A program made the translations under genes and the position numbers. Under the pieces are notes generated by a model that saw nothing but the letters and a program-made list of their open reading frames with translations, was not told the DNA's origin and ran no database searches. From Tropicibacter sp. R16_0 (lineage in GTDB: Bacteria; Pseudomonadota; Alphaproteobacteria; Rhodobacterales; Rhodobacteraceae), in contig NZ_JAGHRE010000020.1 in NCBI RefSeq assembly GCF_017743935.1, positions 1 through 43,661 on the forward strand: a stretch of 43,661 bases of DNA, given 5' to 3'. This document shows, piece by piece, positions 9,540 through 17,987 of this stretch. Every line of letters starts with the position of its first letter. Positions within the stretch are counted from its first letter, which is position 1.

Positions 9540-10658
9540 TTGAAAATTCTTGTAGTATTTGGAACCCGTCCCGAAGCCATCAAAATGGCGCCGGTCGTAC
9601 ACCGTCTGAAAGAAACCCCCGGCCTGGAAACACATGTCTGCGTCACCGCGCAGCATCGTGAAATGCTGGATCAGGTGCTCAATCTTTTTGATATCCAACC
9701 CGATTTCGATCTGAACATCATGAAGCCGGGTCAGGACCTGACGGATATCACCGCCAACATCATCCTGGCGCTGCGCGACATCCTGAAAGACGGTGGTTAT
9801 GATCGGCTGTTGGTGCATGGGGATACCACCACCACCATGGCCGCCTCGCTGGCGGCCTTTTACGCACAGGTCACCGTTGGCCATGTTGAGGCCGGGTTGC
9901 GCACTGGCAATATCTACGCCCCCTGGCCCGAAGAGATGAACCGTTCTCTGGTCGGGCGCATCGCCCAGATCCACTGGGCGCCGACCGAAACCGCGCGTCA
10001 GGCGCTGTTGGCGGAAAACGTGCCGGACGATCAGATCCTGGTCACCGGGAACACGGTCATCGATGCATTGCAGGACGTTGTCGCGCGTTTTGAAAATGAC
10101 GAGACGCTGAATGCTCAGATGCAGGCCCGGTTCCCCTTCCTGGATGCCAACAAGCGGATGATCCTGGTCACCGGCCACCGCCGCGAGAACTTTGGCACCG
10201 GGTTTGAAAACATCTGCCGTGCGCTGAAGGAAATCAGCGAAGAGAGCGACGCCCAGATCGTGTATCCGGTGCACCTGAATCCAAACGTGCAGGCCCCGGT
10301 CAAACGTGTGTTGGGCGATGCGGGTGACGTGCATCTGATCGACCCGCAGGATTACCAACCCTTTGTCTGGCTGATGAGCCGGGCCCACATCATCATCACC
10401 GACTCCGGCGGGGTTCAGGAAGAGGCCCCGAGCCTGGGCAAACCGGTGCTGGTGATGCGCGAAACCACCGAACGCCCAGAGGCCGTTGATGCGGGCACCG
10501 TGCGCCTGGTGGGAACTGACCCGGAAAAGATCAAATCCGAAGCCCTGCGCCTGTTGGAAGATGACGCCGCCTATGCCGAAATGGCCCGGGCGTTGAACCC
10601 CTACGGCGATGGCAAGGCCGCCTTGCGGATTGCCCAAATGCTGGCGGCGCAGAATTGA
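9540..10658 (+). CDS. wecB: UDP-N-acetylglucosamine 2-epimerase (non-hydrolysing)
   Basis: A 372-residue protein, the usual length for this family. It starts [19 protein letters not shown], the classic N-terminus of the GT-B-fold epimerase, and carries the conserved internal segments [29 protein letters not shown] and the UDP-binding SGGVQEEAP. It interconverts UDP-GlcNAc and UDP-ManNAc in the cytoplasm, committing the sugar to ManNAc or ManNAcA for a surface polysaccharide. The start is TTG at 9540: it gives the exact conserved N-terminus, and an AGAAG element lies about 11 nt upstream. It is followed after 26 bp by the dehydrogenase gene wecC, the next enzyme of the pathway, on the same strand. 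Its substrate supply could come from glmM at 34489. Confidence 0.95.
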   Translation: MKILVVFGTRPEAIKMAPVVHRLKETPGLETHVCVTAQHREMLDQVLNLFDIQPDFDLNIMKPGQDLTDITANIILALRDILKDGGYDRLLVHGDTTTTMAASLAAFYAQVTVGHVEAGLRTGNIYAPWPEEMNRSLVGRIAQIHWAPTETARQALLAENVPDDQILVTGNTVIDALQDVVARFENDETLNAQMQARFPFLDANKRMILVTGHRRENFGTGFENICRALKEISEESDAQIVYPVHLNPNVQAPVKRVLGDAGDVHLIDPQDYQPFVWLMSRAHIIITDSGGVQEEAPSLGKPVLVMRETTERPEAVDAGTVRLVGTDPEKIKSEALRLLEDDAAYAEMARALNPYGDGKAALRIAQMLAAQN

Positions 10659-10684
10659 TCCACGACTTCCAAGGAACCGTATAG

Positions 10685-11941
10685 ATGTTTGAACGTATCT
10701 CAATGATCGGGCTGGGCTATATCGGCCTGCCCACCGCCGCCCTGTTTGCTGCGCACGGAAACCGTGTGATCGGCGTCGATGTGACCCCCCATGTGGTGGA
10801 CACGATCAATGCCGGCAAGATCCACATCATCGAACCTGAATTGGACGGGATCGTGCACAAGGCGGTCGCCGATGGCATGCTGCATGCCACTCTGGATGCC
10901 GAGCCGGCGGATGCCTTCATCATTGCGGTGCCGACCCCGTTCAAGGGCGATTATCAGCCGGATCTGAGCTATATCCAATCCGCCGCCAACATGATCGCGC
11001 CGGTGCTGGAAAAGGGCAATCTGGTGATCCTGGAAAGCACCTCGCCCATTGGGGCCACCCAGCAGATGGCTGAATGGCTGGCCGAAGCGCGCCCGGATCT
11101 GAGCTTTCCGCAGACCGCCGGAGATGACGCCGACATCCAGGTTGCCCATTGTCCCGAGCGGGTCCTGCCCGGCCATGTGGTACGCGAACTGGTGGAAAAC
11201 GACCGCATCATCGGCGGCATGAGCGCCAAGGCCACCGAAATGGCCACCGCCATGTACAAGCTGGTTGTTCAGGGCGATTGCATCGCCACCGACGCCAAGA
11301 CCGCCGAGATGTGCAAGCTGGTGGAAAACAGCTCGCGCGATGTACAGATCGCCTTTGCCAACGAGCTCAGCATCATCTGCGACAAGTTCGACATCAACGT
11401 CTGGGAGCTGATCAGCCTGGCCAACCGCCACCCGCGGGTGAACATCTTGCAGCCCGGCGCCGGTGTCGGCGGCCACTGCATCGCGGTGGACCCCTGGTTC
11501 ATCGTCGCTTCGGCCCCCGAAGAAGCCAAGCTGATCCATGCCGCCCGTCTGGGCAATGATGCGAAACCCGACTGGGTTCTGGCCAAGGGCAAGGCCGCGG
11601 TCATGGATGTTCTGTCGGCCAATCCGTCCCGGTCGATGTCAGATATCAAGGTTGCCTGCCTCGGCTTGGCGTTCAAACCCGACATTGACGATCTGCGCGA
11701 AAGCCCGGCCCTGGAAATCACTCGCAACTTTGGCGGGCTGGGCTGTCAGGTTCTGGCGGTTGAGCCCAATATCGACGCGCTGCCCGCCACGCTCGATAGT
11801 CTGCCGATTGCTTTGACGCCTCTGGATCAAGCCCTGGAAGAGGCTGATGTGATCTGTGTTCTGGTCAAACACTCCGCCTTTTCTGATCTGCGTGACAAAC
11901 TGCCCGCGGGCACAGCATTGGTCGATGTTGTCGGTCTCTGA
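10685..11941 (+). CDS. wecC: UDP-N-acetyl-D-mannosamine dehydrogenase
   Basis: A 418-residue member of the UDP-glucose/GDP-mannose dehydrogenase family. The N-terminal Rossmann motif is GLGYIGLPTAALFA (about residues 8-21). The catalytic cysteine lies in GAGVGGHCIAVDPWF (about residue 262), and LGLAFKPDIDDLRESPA marks the C-terminal UDP-binding domain. It oxidises UDP-ManNAc to UDP-ManNAcA using NAD+ in two steps. Its position directly after wecB favours ManNAc over other UDP-sugars, which is inference from pairing. ATG at 10685. The product would give the exported glycan a uronic-acid-type negative charge. Confidence 0.94.
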   Translation: MFERISMIGLGYIGLPTAALFAAHGNRVIGVDVTPHVVDTINAGKIHIIEPELDGIVHKAVADGMLHATLDAEPADAFIIAVPTPFKGDYQPDLSYIQSAANMIAPVLEKGNLVILESTSPIGATQQMAEWLAEARPDLSFPQTAGDDADIQVAHCPERVLPGHVVRELVENDRIIGGMSAKATEMATAMYKLVVQGDCIATDAKTAEMCKLVENSSRDVQIAFANELSIICDKFDINVWELISLANRHPRVNILQPGAGVGGHCIAVDPWFIVASAPEEAKLIHAARLGNDAKPDWVLAKGKAAVMDVLSANPSRSMSDIKVACLGLAFKPDIDDLRESPALEITRNFGGLGCQVLAVEPNIDALPATLDSLPIALTPLDQALEEADVICVLVKHSAFSDLRDKLPAGTALVDVVGL

Positions 11942-11965
11942 GCGCTGAAAGACCAAAGTCATGAC

Positions 11966-11997
11966 AAGCCCCCGGTCGCCATGCGCCGGGGGCTTTT
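11966..11997 (+). terminator. Terminator between convergent wecC and the phage-like cassette
   Basis: AAGCCCCCGG (11966-11975) pairs with CCGGGGGCTT (11986-11995) around a 10-nt loop, and four T residues follow on the plus strand. It lies 24 bp past the wecC stop. The minus-strand gene 12022-12327 also ends just beyond it, so it probably serves both directions. Confidence 0.8.
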
Positions 11998-12021
11998 GCG
12001 TTTCGAGACCAGGCTTTCCTT

Positions 12022-12327
12022 TCAGAACTGCCGGGCCAGGTTGGCCACCTCTGCGGGCAGTGGCGGCCAATTGTCATCACTGCGATCGTCGCCACAGGCT
12101 TCGCGCATGGCATGTATCCAATTCAGCCCCAGCCGATAAACGGACATCTGCTCGGGGGTCAGCACGCCTGCAGCGGCGGCCGCAGCCAGATTGATCTGTG
12201 CGGTGGCGTCGATCACCGCATGGATCTTGTCGCGACACTCCTGCTTGCGGTGTGCCTGGCGGGCTTCGGCGACCTCGGTGGTGCGTGTCTCAGCGGTGAT
12301 GACCTGTGAAAAATCGATGTGGCTCAT
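12022..12327 (-). CDS. Small phage-tail-cassette protein, function unknown
   Basis: A 101-residue protein starting MSHIDFSQVITAE, with an alanine-rich helical middle and a C-terminal NWPPLPAEVANLA segment. Proteins of this shape are common just after DUF2793 genes in Rhodobacterales prophage-like regions; that is recollection of family context, not a search. The ATG overlaps the stop of the upstream 108-residue gene (ATGA), so the two are translationally coupled. The likely role is a tail assembly or chaperone accessory, which is inferred from context only. Confidence 0.75.
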   Translation of the reverse strand: MSHIDFSQVITAETRTTEVAEARQAHRKQECRDKIHAVIDATAQINLAAAAAAGVLTPEQMSVYRLGLNWIHAMREACGDDRSDDNWPPLPAEVANLARQF

Positions 12328-12650
12328 GCCTGCTCCTCTGCGGTTTCAGACGGTTCGACGTCAAAAGGTGGCAGGGGAACATCCCCGTTGTCAGCTGTAA
12401 TCGGGGCGGGGAACAGAGTTTCTGCGGGGGCTGTGGCCCCATGTGGCAACAGCACCGAAAGGTGGATTTGCCCCTGCAGGCGCTCAACGTCCCCGGCGAT
12501 CCAGTCATTGCTGATGGCTGTGCGCGGCAGGATGGCCCCATCGGGCAGGGCCGAGAAATCCAGCACATCTCCATTGAGGGTCAATACGTCCCCGGCCCGC
12601 GACATTTCCAACCGTTCGTCGCGGCGGATGGGTACAAATGAAATACGCAT
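12324..12650 (-). CDS. Small phage-tail-cassette protein, function unknown
   Basis: A 108-residue protein starting MRISFVPIRRDERLEMS, with a GDVLTLNGDVLDFSALPDGA segment that looks like short beta strands, and an acidic tail. A longer in-frame start exists at 12683, but ATG at 12650 is preceded by a perfect AAGGAGG at 12657-12663, so I use 12650. That ribosome-binding site straddles the stop of the DUF2793 gene upstream, implying one transcript. Similar small proteins sit between a DUF2793 protein and a MSxIDFS-type protein in rhodobacterial phage-like loci. The exact function is unknown. Confidence 0.78.
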   Translation of the reverse strand: MRISFVPIRRDERLEMSRAGDVLTLNGDVLDFSALPDGAILPRTAISNDWIAGDVERLQGQIHLSVLLPHGATAPAETLFPAPITADNGDVPLPPFDVEPSETAEEQA

Positions 12651-12661
12651 GGGCAACCTCC

Positions 12662-13915
12662 TTAGAACCAGCGCCCGATCCACAGCTTGTCGCCGTCGAT
12701 CTTGGTAATTGTGCCTGTGAATGCAGCCGCAGGTGTGGTGATTGCGGCGTCGCCGTTGGTGCAGAACTGCGTGCCATCAGCCCAACGGATATACTGACCG
12801 CTGGCATTTTCACCTTGTTCGATCACCGCACCGGTGGGGGTGCCGCCACTTTCGCTGACGATCCCAACCAGATTGTCCGTGCCATACAGCGTGTTCGGAA
12901 CATTCCATGTCGCACCGGAATCCGAGCTGCCCCAGACAATGGGAATGTTGTTGTTGAAGAACACCCTGCGGATGCCATAGCTGCCGGTCGAAATGCGCCG
13001 GTTCAAGGTCAGAAAGGGTGTATAGCGGCATCCGGAATGTGGGAAGGTCGCGGCGCTGGCACTCCCACCGTTGCCGGAATAGAACCCCGAAGGCAGGGGG
13101 CTGTTGCCGGTGTTCTGTCGGGTATCGGGGTGATCGGTCGCCCCCAGGCCAAAGGCCGCCATCCCCAAAACCCGCCCTGGCGTCGTGTCCATGGGGCTGC
13201 TTTGTACGGCTGAGCCGGTGATCGGAACATCCAGGTCAAGACTGGTGGCACTCAGCCGAAAACGGGTGGTGCCATCGGGGGCGGCCTCGATCTGTTGCGT
13301 TGCAGGATCCAGACGCAGGGTGTCGGACCAGGTGGTGCCATCCGCACTGGTCTTGATCGCAAATGCGGTGTCTCCGGCCAGACCCATTTCGGCATGTCCG
13401 GTCCAGTTCGACTGAAACAGGACGCTGGCCGTATCACCAGCGGTGGCCTTGTTGATCTTGACCTGATGCCCGGCCCCGGCATGGGAAAACAGGCTCGCGG
13501 TCGAGGCCACGGCCAGGCGGTTGGTGGCATCCGCACTGCTGCCGATGCCAACCTCATCCAGATTGTTCAGATCGGACAGCTCAGATTTCCAGTCAGTGCC
13601 ATCATGCACAAACGCCCGACCGCTGGAGCGATCAAAGGCCCGCCACCCCTGTTGCGGGGCAACAAAAATCCATGCACTGCCATTCCAATAGGCCAGCCGT
13701 CCCGCCTGTCCGGCCCAGGCCCCGGTCGGCGCGCTGCCAAGCGCATGGGTCTCGCCGGTCTCTGGTGCAGCGGGCGGCGTTTGCGCATCGACCTCCAGCA
13801 CGACCAACTGCGTCAGGATATCGAGACGTTGCAGCGCCTCGTTATGCGTTACATGTTTCTGAGCTTGCGCAGGCTGGATATAGGGCAGGTCCAACCGGGG
13901 TGATATGTTCGCCAT
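12662..13915 (-). CDS. DUF2793 phage-tail/fibre-like protein
   Basis: A 417-residue protein. The N-terminal 120 residues match the DUF2793 pattern: SPRLDLPYIQPAQAQKHVTH, then HALGSAPTGAWAGQAGRLAY, WIFVAPQQGWRAFD and VHDGTDW. The remainder (about 130-417) is beta-rich, with a C-terminal GDKLWIGRWF ending typical of fibre-like repeats. DUF2793 proteins are found in tail regions of alphaproteobacterial prophages and gene-transfer-agent-like elements. ATG at 13915 has an AGGA element upstream. It leads a three-gene minus-strand cassette. No other phage genes (capsid, portal, terminase, integrase) are present, so this is an isolated tail-type module placed between polysaccharide genes. Confidence 0.85.
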   Translation of the reverse strand: MANISPRLDLPYIQPAQAQKHVTHNEALQRLDILTQLVVLEVDAQTPPAAPETGETHALGSAPTGAWAGQAGRLAYWNGSAWIFVAPQQGWRAFDRSSGRAFVHDGTDWKSELSDLNNLDEVGIGSSADATNRLAVASTASLFSHAGAGHQVKINKATAGDTASVLFQSNWTGHAEMGLAGDTAFAIKTSADGTTWSDTLRLDPATQQIEAAPDGTTRFRLSATSLDLDVPITGSAVQSSPMDTTPGRVLGMAAFGLGATDHPDTRQNTGNSPLPSGFYSGNGGSASAATFPHSGCRYTPFLTLNRRISTGSYGIRRVFFNNNIPIVWGSSDSGATWNVPNTLYGTDNLVGIVSESGGTPTGAVIEQGENASGQYIRWADGTQFCTNGDAAITTPAAAFTGTITKIDGDKLWIGRWF

Positions 13916-13989
13916 AAAGCAGCATCCTGTGATGATGAACTTGGCGGGAACTTTTGCCGATATGTGTCAAAATCACCGAAACGGACCGT

Positions 13990-14018
13990 CCCGTGCTGAC
14001 GCAACGCCCACGGGTTTT
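13990..14018. terminator. Weak hairpin between the phage-like cassette and the glycan operon
   Basis: CCCGTG (13990-13995) and CACGGG (14009-14014) form a 6-bp stem followed on the plus strand by TTTT. It lies just downstream of the minus-strand gene ending at 14027, but the T run is on the other strand. It is only a candidate. The rest of 13916-14026 probably holds the promoter of the DUF2793 gene. Confidence 0.3.
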
Positions 14019-14026
14019 AGTAGAGT

Positions 14027-14869
14027 TCAAAAGGGAAAGCGCCACTGCTCCCGCTCGGCAACCCAATCAAAGAAGGCCTGATAAAAGCCGCCGTCGCGAT
14101 GCGATTGGCGCATCCGGGTCACCAGCGCCCGCGGATCCCGCTCCAGCGGCAAATCCGAGCCGAACCACTCCAGCACCCCGTCGAGTTTGGGTGTATTGCC
14201 AGGATAGGCAATGAAGCGGGTTCGGGTACGACAGGCCGCCATCAGGCCGTGGAACCGGCCGGTGATCAGCACCTTGGTTGCATTGACCCGGGCCAGGGTC
14301 TCGGGCCAGGTCAGGGACCGCATGTCCAGGAACGGCAGATCCGAAATGGCACCCCCTTTGAGATGCACGAAGCAATCGAATTCATGAGCATAGAGATCGG
14401 TGGTCAGAAACCGTGTTTCGGGTGCCTGCCCCACCTCGGTGGGATGCCAGTAGCTGAGATCCAGAAACAGCTCGGGGTCTACCCCATGTTGGTCCCGCAA
14501 CCGGGTCCGGCTGAGGGGTTCTCGCACGCTGAAATGATCCAGCCGCTGTAGAATCGGATCGAAGTCATTGCACATGTCGAACCATGATGCGTTGCACAGG
14601 CAGGTCAGTTTGCCCAGATCCTGCGCCGTCTCCAGCAACCGCAACAGGTGCTGCGCCCGGGGTTTGCTGCGATGTAAAGTCCCTTCGCCGTTGACCAGCA
14701 CCGCGTCGCAGCGATCGATGACCTCGGTCTCGATCTGGCGTTGATCCGACTCGGTGACACAGTGCCACCCCCGCGCGGCAATCTCTTGGCGGATGTAGTC
14801 GGAAGCGGCAAAGCTGCCACCATGATAGGCGGCGGTATCATTGGCGAAATAGACGGTCTTGCCGGTCAT
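14027..14869 (-). CDS. Polysaccharide pyruvyl transferase-like protein
   Basis: A 280-residue protein. ATG at 14869 (MTGKTVYFANDT) is chosen over the longer frame because AAGG lies about 8 nt upstream and because the longer version would run into the preceding gene. The C-terminal half carries the signature TGRFHGLMAACRTRTRFIAY, the RFHG-type motif of the polysaccharide pyruvyl transferase family (PF04230), plus NGEGTLHR near residue 70. The family adds ketal pyruvate to sugars from phosphoenolpyruvate. It is a different subgroup from the two longer paralogues at 15920 and 16998. Last gene of the minus-strand run, 14 bp after the preceding gene. The acceptor sugar is unknown. Confidence 0.8.
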   Translation of the reverse strand: MTGKTVYFANDTAAYHGGSFAASDYIRQEIAARGWHCVTESDQRQIETEVIDRCDAVLVNGEGTLHRSKPRAQHLLRLLETAQDLGKLTCLCNASWFDMCNDFDPILQRLDHFSVREPLSRTRLRDQHGVDPELFLDLSYWHPTEVGQAPETRFLTTDLYAHEFDCFVHLKGGAISDLPFLDMRSLTWPETLARVNATKVLITGRFHGLMAACRTRTRFIAYPGNTPKLDGVLEWFGSDLPLERDPRALVTRMRQSHRDGGFYQAFFDWVAEREQWRFPF

Positions 14870-14883
14870 CCCACAACCTTCAG

Positions 14884-15891
14884 TCAAGGGTGGCGCCCGG
14901 ATGCCAGATCTTCGATCACCTGGCAGCAACGCGCGGTACTGTTGCCTTGATAGGACAGGTTTTCCTGCAATAGAAGTGATTGATATTCCATTTTGAAACG
15001 CGGCGGATCACGCAGTTCGGCCAGCACGCGGGCGCTATCACGTTCGGGATCATGCAGGGTCCAGGCGCTGCTCGCATAGACCGTCTCGGGATCGAACAAC
15101 AGATGACACAGACGCCGTCCCATCGCCATTGCCTCGAGTGAGGGTGTCGAGGGGGTGGTGATCACCCCATAAGCGCCGCGCAGGTCGTCCTGCAGGGTAC
15201 GAGAGCTGTCGCCCGCGTTTTCAAAGAGTTCGGCCACCCCCTGAGGCAGCAGGTCACGCACCTTTCCGGGATGTTCCATACCGCCGGGGCGGGTTCCGCG
15301 ACTTTTGCGGAGCAGGAAACGGACACCATTATGCTGCAGATGGCGCAGCAGGGCGGCGATGGCGATGTAGAAGCGGATCAGACTGTCTTGCCCATAGGCC
15401 GGACGGTTGGACACGGTCACAAGCAGATAGCCCTCGCCCGGAGGGGGCAGGCTCTGCTGGTCCGCCAGATAGGGGTCAAAACGGGGTGCGCCAGTTTCAA
15501 GGATGCGGTGCGACTCGGTGCCGGCAGCCTGGATCAGCCGCCCGCTGCGTGGACCGAACACCCCGATATAGTCGGTCATCAACGGCCGATAGCGGAACAG
15601 TCCCTGCGATCGGTGCTTCTGACTCCGGTATTCGATCACCCCATCCTGCAACGTCAGGGTCGGCACCTTGCCCCGCAACGTCTCCATGATCTGGCGCACC
15701 GTATCTAGGGTGGAATGCACCGTGACCACCAAATCGGCGCGGCAAAGCCGGTTCAGGGCAGTTTCGCCTTCGGCCAGAACGGTTTCAGGGGGGATCACTG
15801 TCACCTCGGCCCGTCCCGAAGCGGTCAGCATCTCGATGACAGGGGCGACGTAGGGCAGATAGGCTTCTTTTTGCAGGAACACGATATGCAT
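14884..15891 (-). CDS. GT-B-fold glycosyltransferase or glycerophosphotransferase-like protein
   Basis: A 335-residue soluble protein starting MHIVFLQKEAYLPYVAPVIE. Segments such as LVVTVHSTLDTV, LTLQDGVIEYRS, YIGVFGPRSG and TTPSTPSLEAMAMGR suggest a two-Rossmann (GT-B) fold like that of the UDP-GlcNAc 2-epimerase, CDP-glycerol transferase and surface-glycan transferase families. I cannot name a donor or acceptor. It lies between two pyruvyl-transferase genes on the same strand, so it probably acts on the same glycan. ATG at 15891 follows an AGGACA element. Confidence 0.65.
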   Translation of the reverse strand: MHIVFLQKEAYLPYVAPVIEMLTASGRAEVTVIPPETVLAEGETALNRLCRADLVVTVHSTLDTVRQIMETLRGKVPTLTLQDGVIEYRSQKHRSQGLFRYRPLMTDYIGVFGPRSGRLIQAAGTESHRILETGAPRFDPYLADQQSLPPPGEGYLLVTVSNRPAYGQDSLIRFYIAIAALLRHLQHNGVRFLLRKSRGTRPGGMEHPGKVRDLLPQGVAELFENAGDSSRTLQDDLRGAYGVITTPSTPSLEAMAMGRRLCHLLFDPETVYASSAWTLHDPERDSARVLAELRDPPRFKMEYQSLLLQENLSYQGNSTARCCQVIEDLASGRHP

Positions 15892-15919
15892 ATCTGAAAG
15901 TGTCCTACAATGTTCAGGA

Positions 15920-16912
15920 TCACAACACGGCGGCCATGGCCTGTTTCACGACGTCATATCCGGCCACCGCGCGGCGATGCAGGCTGTTGCGGATCAGATG
16001 GTGGATACGCGCCGGATGATGCGCCAGGTGGGTTTTCAGACCCGGATCTGAATAGTCTGCCTGCATCTCTTCCCGATCGATCAGGCGCAGGAAATTCCGG
16101 TTCTTGGGGGAATCCGTCATCGCGATCGACGGGACGCCATACATGGTGGCGACAATCATCCCGTGCAGCTTGATCGTGGCCAGGATCGAACAGGACGAGA
16201 TCGCCTGGCACATGTCCTCCAGCGAGTCGCTGTAAAAGATCTCGTCGCCCTCTTCGGCGATCATCCGGGCACGCTTCAGATCCCCTTTGCCCAGGGATTT
16301 GTTGGCCAGAACCAGATGTTTGACCCGGTAACCCATCCCCTTGGCGGTGGCGATCAGATCCTTGACCGGTGCCATGTCAGGCTTCAAGCTCCGGTGCTCG
16401 CGCATGACCACGCCCAGGGTTTTTTCCTTTGGAGGTGTCGGAGCAGGGCGCGCAAACGCGCAGACCGGGTCGGGATAACACATCAGCTTGTCGTCGCCGG
16501 GATCGATATGTTCCTTGATCCAGGCCTGGCTTTCGATGTCGCGGGCCACGATCAGCTTGCAATTGGGATGCTGCATGAACGCCTTGTAATGGCGCAGCAC
16601 CTTTGCCCGTTTGAAGCTGCGCTCATCGACCCCCAGCCCATGGATGAAGACCGGTTTCTTCAGATATTCCATCTTCCAATAGAGCGTCGAGGCATGCACC
16701 GGGTTCAGCAGATCACCGCCACCGATCAGAAAAGCATCGGCCTTGTCCACCAAATCCTCGACCGGGAACGAGAAATAGGGCGCGCGGAGCAGATCATTGG
16801 CAACAAAGAGATCATAGGTCTCTCCCAACCATTGACGGTGCGTGGACACAAACAATTCGTCTCCGAAATTGCCCCAGCCAAAATACCCGATCAGAGCCAC
16901 TTTTTTCTTCAT
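15920..16912 (-). CDS. Polysaccharide pyruvyl transferase family protein (paralogue 1)
   Basis: A 330-residue protein starting MKKKVALIGYFGWGNFGDEL, the GNxGDE motif of the CsaB-type polysaccharide pyruvyl transferase family. IGGGDLLNP follows near residue 63, and IKLHGMIVATMYGVPSIAM is the C-terminal catalytic/substrate region. It would transfer pyruvate from PEP to a sugar hydroxyl pair in the cytoplasm before export. It is about 70% identical by eye over its whole length to the next gene upstream (16998-17987), so the pair arose by tandem duplication. ATG at 16912 has no strong ribosome-binding site. Confidence 0.9.
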   Translation of the reverse strand: MKKKVALIGYFGWGNFGDELFVSTHRQWLGETYDLFVANDLLRAPYFSFPVEDLVDKADAFLIGGGDLLNPVHASTLYWKMEYLKKPVFIHGLGVDERSFKRAKVLRHYKAFMQHPNCKLIVARDIESQAWIKEHIDPGDDKLMCYPDPVCAFARPAPTPPKEKTLGVVMREHRSLKPDMAPVKDLIATAKGMGYRVKHLVLANKSLGKGDLKRARMIAEEGDEIFYSDSLEDMCQAISSCSILATIKLHGMIVATMYGVPSIAMTDSPKNRNFLRLIDREEMQADYSDPGLKTHLAHHPARIHHLIRNSLHRRAVAGYDVVKQAMAAVL

Positions 16913-16997
16913 CGCTAAATCTCACTCAAAAAATACTTCGATCTGCCCCGGCTCAAATCCTCCCGGAGCAGATTTTCTCATATGTCACAGCATGGCG

Positions 16998-17987
16998 TTA
17001 CAGCACCTCGGCCATTTTTGCCTGCAGCACCCGATACCCTTCGGTCGCCCGCCGATACAGGTTGCCGCGAACCAATTGGTGAATCCGCGACGGATAATAG
17101 GGCAGGTGATCCTTCAGGTTCGGATTGGTGTAGCTTGCCGCCATTTCACTGCGCTCGATCATCCGCAGAAAGTTCAGGTTCTTCGGGGTCACCGACATGG
17201 CGATCGAAGGGATACCGTACATGGTGGCCACGATCATGCCGTGGAACTTGATAGAGGCCAGCATCGAGCAGGAGGAAATCGCCTGACACATCTCATCCAG
17301 CGAGTCGCTGTAAAAGATCTCGTCGCCGTCCTGGGCAATGATCTTGGCCCGTTCCAGATCCCCTTCACCCAGTTCCATGTTGGCCAGCACCAGATGCTTG
17401 ATCTTGTACCCCATGTCGCGGGCCTTTGAGATCAGGTCCTGCAGCGGCTGCATATTGGGATCCAGTGACCGATGCTCGCGCATGACCACACCAAGGGTTT
17501 TTTCCTTGGGGGGTGTGGCTTCCGGACGCGCCAAGGCACAGACAGGATCCGGGTACCAAACCAGCTTTTCGCCCGGATCGAGGTTCTCCTTGATCCAGGT
17601 GTAGCTTTCGATATCGCGGGCCACGATCATCTTGCAGTTGGGATGGTTCAGGAAGGTGCGGTAATGCTCCAGCACCTTGGGGCGATTGTGGGTCTGACGC
17701 GGCACGCCCAGACCATAGATGAAGACCGGCTTTTCCAGATACTCCATCTTCCAGTAGAGCGGCGAGACCCGCACCGGGTTCAGCAGATCGCCGCCGCCGA
17801 TCAAAAAGGCATCCGCCTTGTCCACCAATTCAGAGACCGGGAACGAGAAATAAGGTTCCTTGGTCATGTCATTGGCCACAAACAGATCATAGGTTTTCCC
17901 CAGCATCTGCCGGTGTGCGGACAGGAAGAGTTCGTCTCCAAAATTGCCCCAGCCAAAGTACCCGATCAGGGCGATTTTCTTTTTCAT
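16998..17987 (-). CDS. Polysaccharide pyruvyl transferase family protein (paralogue 2)
   Basis: A 329-residue tandem paralogue of the previous entry, starting MKKKIALIGYFGWGNFGDEL with IGGGDLLNP and IKFHGMIVATMYGIPSIAM. Divergence is greatest in the middle (around residues 95-115) and at the C-terminus, which may reflect different acceptor sugars; that is inference. Its ATG overlaps the TGA of the large glycosyltransferase upstream (ATGA), and AAAGG lies about 11 nt before it. The coupling suggests the large transferase and this enzyme are made in step. Confidence 0.9.
   Translation of the reverse strand: MKKKIALIGYFGWGNFGDELFLSAHRQMLGKTYDLFVANDMTKEPYFSFPVSELVDKADAFLIGGGDLLNPVRVSPLYWKMEYLEKPVFIYGLGVPRQTHNRPKVLEHYRTFLNHPNCKMIVARDIESYTWIKENLDPGEKLVWYPDPVCALARPEATPPKEKTLGVVMREHRSLDPNMQPLQDLISKARDMGYKIKHLVLANMELGEGDLERAKIIAQDGDEIFYSDSLDEMCQAISSCSMLASIKFHGMIVATMYGIPSIAMSVTPKNLNFLRMIERSEMAASYTNPNLKDHLPYYPSRIHQLVRGNLYRRATEGYRVLQAKMAEVL

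Noticed and set aside
12022-13915. A complete prophage or gene transfer agent.
   Set aside because: Only three tail-type genes are present; no capsid, portal, terminase, lysis or integration genes are in the window.
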